From NCBI GenBank assembly GCA_003216635.1, contig QCIO01000011.1, forward strand, positions 1-47,235: a stretch of DNA of 47,235 bases, read 5' to 3'. The stretch comes from Prochlorococcus sp. AG-402-L23. Its GTDB lineage: Bacteria > Cyanobacteriota > Cyanobacteriia > PCC-6307 > Cyanobiaceae. Made by a program: the position numbers and the translations under genes. The notes beneath the pieces are model-generated. The model did no database searches and had not been told where the DNA came from. It saw only the letters and a program-made list of their open reading frames with translations. Each line of letters begins with the position of its first letter. Within the stretch, counting starts at the first letter, position 1. This document shows, one piece after another, positions 44,366 through 47,235 of the stretch.

Positions 44366-47235
44366 CTAAAAAAGGTTATCTAAATAATTAATTCTCTTTA
44401 AAGGTGCTTTGCCAATAAAAATACCTGGAGATATATCTTTCGACTTAGATTTTTCAAATAATTCAAAATCTGGTAATCCCTTTAAAAACAAATAAATATA
44501 TCCTCCTAGATGTTTATGTGGTTGATACTTTTTAAGTCGCCACTTTAATAATCTATGCAATGCTAATAAATAAAGGTGTGATTGCAATGGATAATGATGT
44601 TTGATCATTTCATTTCTCATATTTTCATAGTTATAGTTTCTTGGTAAACAATCACTATTATCTCTTCCAGAAATTAAATTACTTTTCCAATCAATTACCC
44701 ACCATTTACTATCCTCTAATGAATTACCTACAGGGAAAACACAATCAATACATCCTGAATGAAAGCCTTTATTCATAATTTTAAGATCATTGATTTTGTT
44801 TGCATATTCTTCACCAAATTCATATTCCTGATCTAAAAGAAAACATTTTGATATATCATGAGAATTAATATTTCTACCTTCATAAGATAGAGTTAAATCA
44901 TATTTAAGCTCCTTAATTAAGTATTCATTTGGAATATCAACTAGTTTCTTGTTTTGTAATTCACTTCCTAAAGATAAATTTATAATTCTCAAAATCGCAT
45001 CTTTTACTTTAAAAGTCAAAGAAGTATCTATTTGATGAAAGTTCAATTCCTCAATAATTAAATCAATTAATTCTTGATTATTATCGTTTGTAAATTCAAA
45101 TCTTTCAATTATTTTGTGAAGACAAGTCCCAGCAATAGTTCCTTTTGGAAATTCACTTAAGGGATTTGGATAAGAAAAATAATTAGGATAATTCTTTGAT
45201 TTCCTAAGATTAGACTCTTTGATAATTGATATATTATCTTCATAATCCTTGTATTGATTAATGACTCCATAAATATTTTTATCTTTACGTATCCAAGAAG
45301 AATAACTTGAATAAGAAATAAATTGATCAGAATTAAATTCTTTAGATATTTTTTTATTAACGTTATCGATTTTCCAAAGATTATTATTCAATCGGTTGGT
45401 TTGGAACTTAGTAAAAATTTCTTTTATTTTCTTTTTTTCCATCCTGTCTTCAAAAGTAGACTTATAAATATTAATATTTTCCAAATTATTAAGTAAATCA
45501 TTATTTAAAATATTATTTGTATCTTCTAAATCATTAAAAACTATAAGTTTATATTTGCTCCTTGTAAGTGCTACATAAATTAACCTCTCACTCTCTTTAA
45601 ATAAATCTTCTTCTTCAATTAATTTAAATTTTTCAACCTTCGCGTAATTATTAGAAATATTAATGTAAAAGTTTCTATCAATATTTGATTTCCAAAGAGG
45701 TCCTTTAATTTTATTTGACTTATTAGAAATAATTGAGAGATATGGACAAAGGACCATTTCAAATTCTAGGCCCTTACTACTATGAATTGTAGAAAGATTT
45801 ATTCCATTTTGAAGATTATAATCTTTCGTCAAAAAATCTTCTCCAGTACAAATTCTTAAAATATGATCTAACTGATTTTTATACCAGTTGAAAACTTTAT
45901 TGAGATCAAAATCATTATTAATTAATTCTATTTCAACAATTTCTGAAAGTTGAAATAAATTTGAATTTAAATCTAAATCATGAATAATCGAGGATGACTT
46001 GTAAATTATAAGGAGTTCATTAACAATATTTAAAAACCCTTTTTCTCTTATTTCCTGGGACCAAGTAATGCATTTATTAATTAAAGTTTCTAAATTATTA
46101 CTAATTCCATCATCAATTAATTCTTCTAATTCTATTTCTATAAACTTTGAAGTAGCAAGTAAAGTTATATTTTTTAAAAACCTCGGATTTAATAAACATT
46201 CAATGAATAAAAATAGTAGAGAACTTGCTTCTGTATCAAAAATATTTTGTTTATTTTGAATTTTGCATGGGAGGTTAAACTGATTTAATTTTTTTTTAAA
46301 CTCTAAGCATTGCAAATTATTTAATGTAAGAATTGCAATTTTATTAATATCAATTTCTTTATTATTTAAAATAAACTTAACTAAGTAATGAGTTACAAGT
46401 TCCTCTATATCAGTCTCTTTTTTTGAAAATTCAACAATTTCAAATACATCCTTAAATTTTAATTCAGAATTAATATTTTCATTAATTCTAGAAGTTAATT
46501 TCCTATAGTTTAGTTTTGATTGTTTAAGTCCATTCTTATAAAGTTTATTAAGAACATCAATTAACTTTTTTGAGGATCTATAGTTATCTGTAAGACTAAA
46601 AACTTCGATTGCATTAGATCTTGCATCTAAGTAAGTTTCAATATCTCCACCTCTAAATTTGTAGATCGCTTGTTTTGGATCACCTACACAAAGTAAAAAA
46701 TGATTTTGAGTATTAAAGAACTTTTTTATTAAATTCCACTGAGTATTATCTGTATCTTGAAACTCATCTACTAATACACATTTAAATCTTTTTTGAATTT
46801 TAGAAAGAGTAATACTATTACTAATTTCTGAATCTAGAAATTTATTTTCTACAGTCTTTATAAGATCATTGAAGTTGAAAATAGAAAAACTTTTCTTTAA
46901 TTCAATTAATTTTATATAAGCTAATTGGGTAAATATTCTAACAAATTCGGTATAGAAACCTTCTTTTATTTTATAAATTTTATCTTGTAATAAATTAAAT
47001 TTAGTAAAATCTAATTTTATATTATTTTTATTAATTTCTTTAGATATATTTTCATTGTAAAAATATTTAGATAAAAGATCATCTTTAGAAATATCATATA
47101 TAAAATCAATGACATTTTTCGAATTAAGCTTTTTGTTAATCTCTTCAATCCAACAAATTATTTGATTAAACTTATCATTTCTTGGTTTTGCTGCATATAT
47201 TTGACTTTTGCCACCACTCTCCTTAATTAATTTCC
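44366..47235 (-). CDS. recB: Exodeoxyribonuclease V subunit beta (RecB), 5' end beyond window
   Basis: The frame stays open from the stop at 44366 to the right edge, so about 955 residues of the protein are visible and the N-terminal Walker A region is missing. Motifs found by translating past the internal TTG at 46315: FNFNDLIKTV, the UvrD-type LVDEFQDTDNTQW, VGDPKQAIYKFRGGDIETY and TDNYRSS. Further on come LSTIHSSKGLEFEMVLCPYL and YVALTRSKYKL, and near the C-terminus the PD-(D/E)XK nuclease domain with GCIDCVF and WWVIDWKSN. It is a 3'-5' helicase plus nuclease for break repair. recC is presumably near but not in view. Confidence 0.93.
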   Translation of the reverse strand, partial: KLIKESGGKSQIYAAKPRNDKFNQIICWIEEINKKLNSKNVIDFIYDISKDDLLSKYFYNENISKEINKNNIKLDFTKFNLLQDKIYKIKEGFYTEFVRIFTQLAYIKLIELKKSFSIFNFNDLIKTVENKFLDSEISNSITLSKIQKRFKCVLVDEFQDTDNTQWNLIKKFFNTQNHFLLCVGDPKQAIYKFRGGDIETYLDARSNAIEVFSLTDNYRSSKKLIDVLNKLYKNGLKQSKLNYRKLTSRINENINSELKFKDVFEIVEFSKKETDIEELVTHYLVKFILNNKEIDINKIAILTLNNLQCLEFKKKLNQFNLPCKIQNKQNIFDTEASSLLFLFIECLLNPRFLKNITLLATSKFIEIELEELIDDGISNNLETLINKCITWSQEIREKGFLNIVNELLIIYKSSSIIHDLDLNSNLFQLSEIVEIELINNDFDLNKVFNWYKNQLDHILRICTGEDFLTKDYNLQNGINLSTIHSSKGLEFEMVLCPYLSIISNKSNKIKGPLWKSNIDRNFYINISNNYAKVEKFKLIEEEDLFKESERLIYVALTRSKYKLIVFNDLEDTNNILNNDLLNNLENINIYKSTFEDRMEKKKIKEIFTKFQTNRLNNNLWKIDNVNKKISKEFNSDQFISYSSYSSWIRKDKNIYGVINQYKDYEDNISIIKESNLRKSKNYPNYFSYPNPLSEFPKGTIAGTCLHKIIERFEFTNDNNQELIDLIIEELNFHQIDTSLTFKVKDAILRIINLSLGSELQNKKLVDIPNEYLIKELKYDLTLSYEGRNINSHDISKCFLLDQEYEFGEEYANKINDLKIMNKGFHSGCIDCVFPVGNSLEDSKWWVIDWKSNLISGRDNSDCLPRNYNYENMRNEMIKHHYPLQSHLYLLALHRLLKWRLKKYQPHKHLGGYIYLFLKGLPDFELFEKSKSKDISPGIFIGKAPLKRINYLDNLF

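Noticed and set aside
46315-46315. TTG as the start of recB
   Set aside because: The frame continues upstream with clear RecB motifs (DEFQDTDNTQW, GDPKQAIYKFRGGD), so the TTG is internal and the gene runs off the window edge.
42661-47235. Possible horizontal transfer of recB-recD because of their extreme AT and Lys/Asn content
   Set aside because: Families are core repair genes, the neighbours are core, and no mobile element or tRNA boundary is present; weak codon constraint in an AT-rich genome is a simpler explanation.

Overview
The window looks like a chromosomal core segment of a high-light Prochlorococcus (picocyanobacterium). The evidence is the very AT-rich base composition, median gene spacing of a few tens of bases or less, carotenoid genes (lycopene cyclase, GGPP synthase), a plant-type ferredoxin-NADP reductase without a phycobilisome-linker domain, CyanoP (PsbP-like), SasA, OpcA and ClpC. 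I see no insertion sequence, prophage, CRISPR array, integrase or other sign of a genomic island. No stretch longer than about 250 bases lacks a gene. The species assignment is inferred from recognised protein families, not from a database search.

Layout. 1-7.3 kb: 3' end of gyrA, lycopene cyclase, a convergent GH57 glucan-branching enzyme, leuA, a small membrane protein and a PgpH-type HD phosphodiesterase. 7.3-9.7 kb: folD, crtE and a DUF212 membrane protein, all rightward. 9.7-15.1 kb: a leftward block petH - zwf - opcA - cobB (NADPH supply plus corrin synthesis). 15.3-19.3 kb: SRPBCC protein, tRNA-Glu, clock kinase sasA, two small uncharacterised proteins, prs. 19.5-26.6 kb: malQ, RodZ-like protein, ABC1/UbiB kinase, an Orn/Lys/Arg decarboxylase-family enzyme, cdsA, alpha/beta hydrolase. 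26.6-30.2 kb: GldA-like dehydrogenase and clpC. 30.4-36.5 kb: a GNAT enzyme diverging from a rightward run lysA - dacA - uppS - bioB - trhO - unknown. 36.5-38.6 kb: recR-lipA (leftward) and psbP. 38.7-47.2 kb: a leftward run recB - recD, then DEAD-box helicase - small Cys-containing secreted protein - ABC exporter.

How the genes fit together. Night-time carbon use is well represented (GH57 branching enzyme, MalQ, Zwf with its activator OpcA), and the clock output kinase SasA lies close by. Both a c-di-AMP synthase (DacA) and a likely c-di-AMP hydrolase (PgpH-type) are present, and the synthase sits between two envelope genes (lysA, uppS). Repair genes are recR, recB and recD.

The most interesting non-coding signal is a pair of stacked inverted repeats directly in front of the DEAD-box helicase start codon. 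It is a candidate structured, possibly temperature-responsive or autoregulated leader. Others are a 12-base palindrome shared by two promoter regions and two convergent gene pairs that each share one TTAA as both stop codons. I did not find a clearly new multi-gene system; the findings are candidates of moderate interest within an otherwise ordinary core region.
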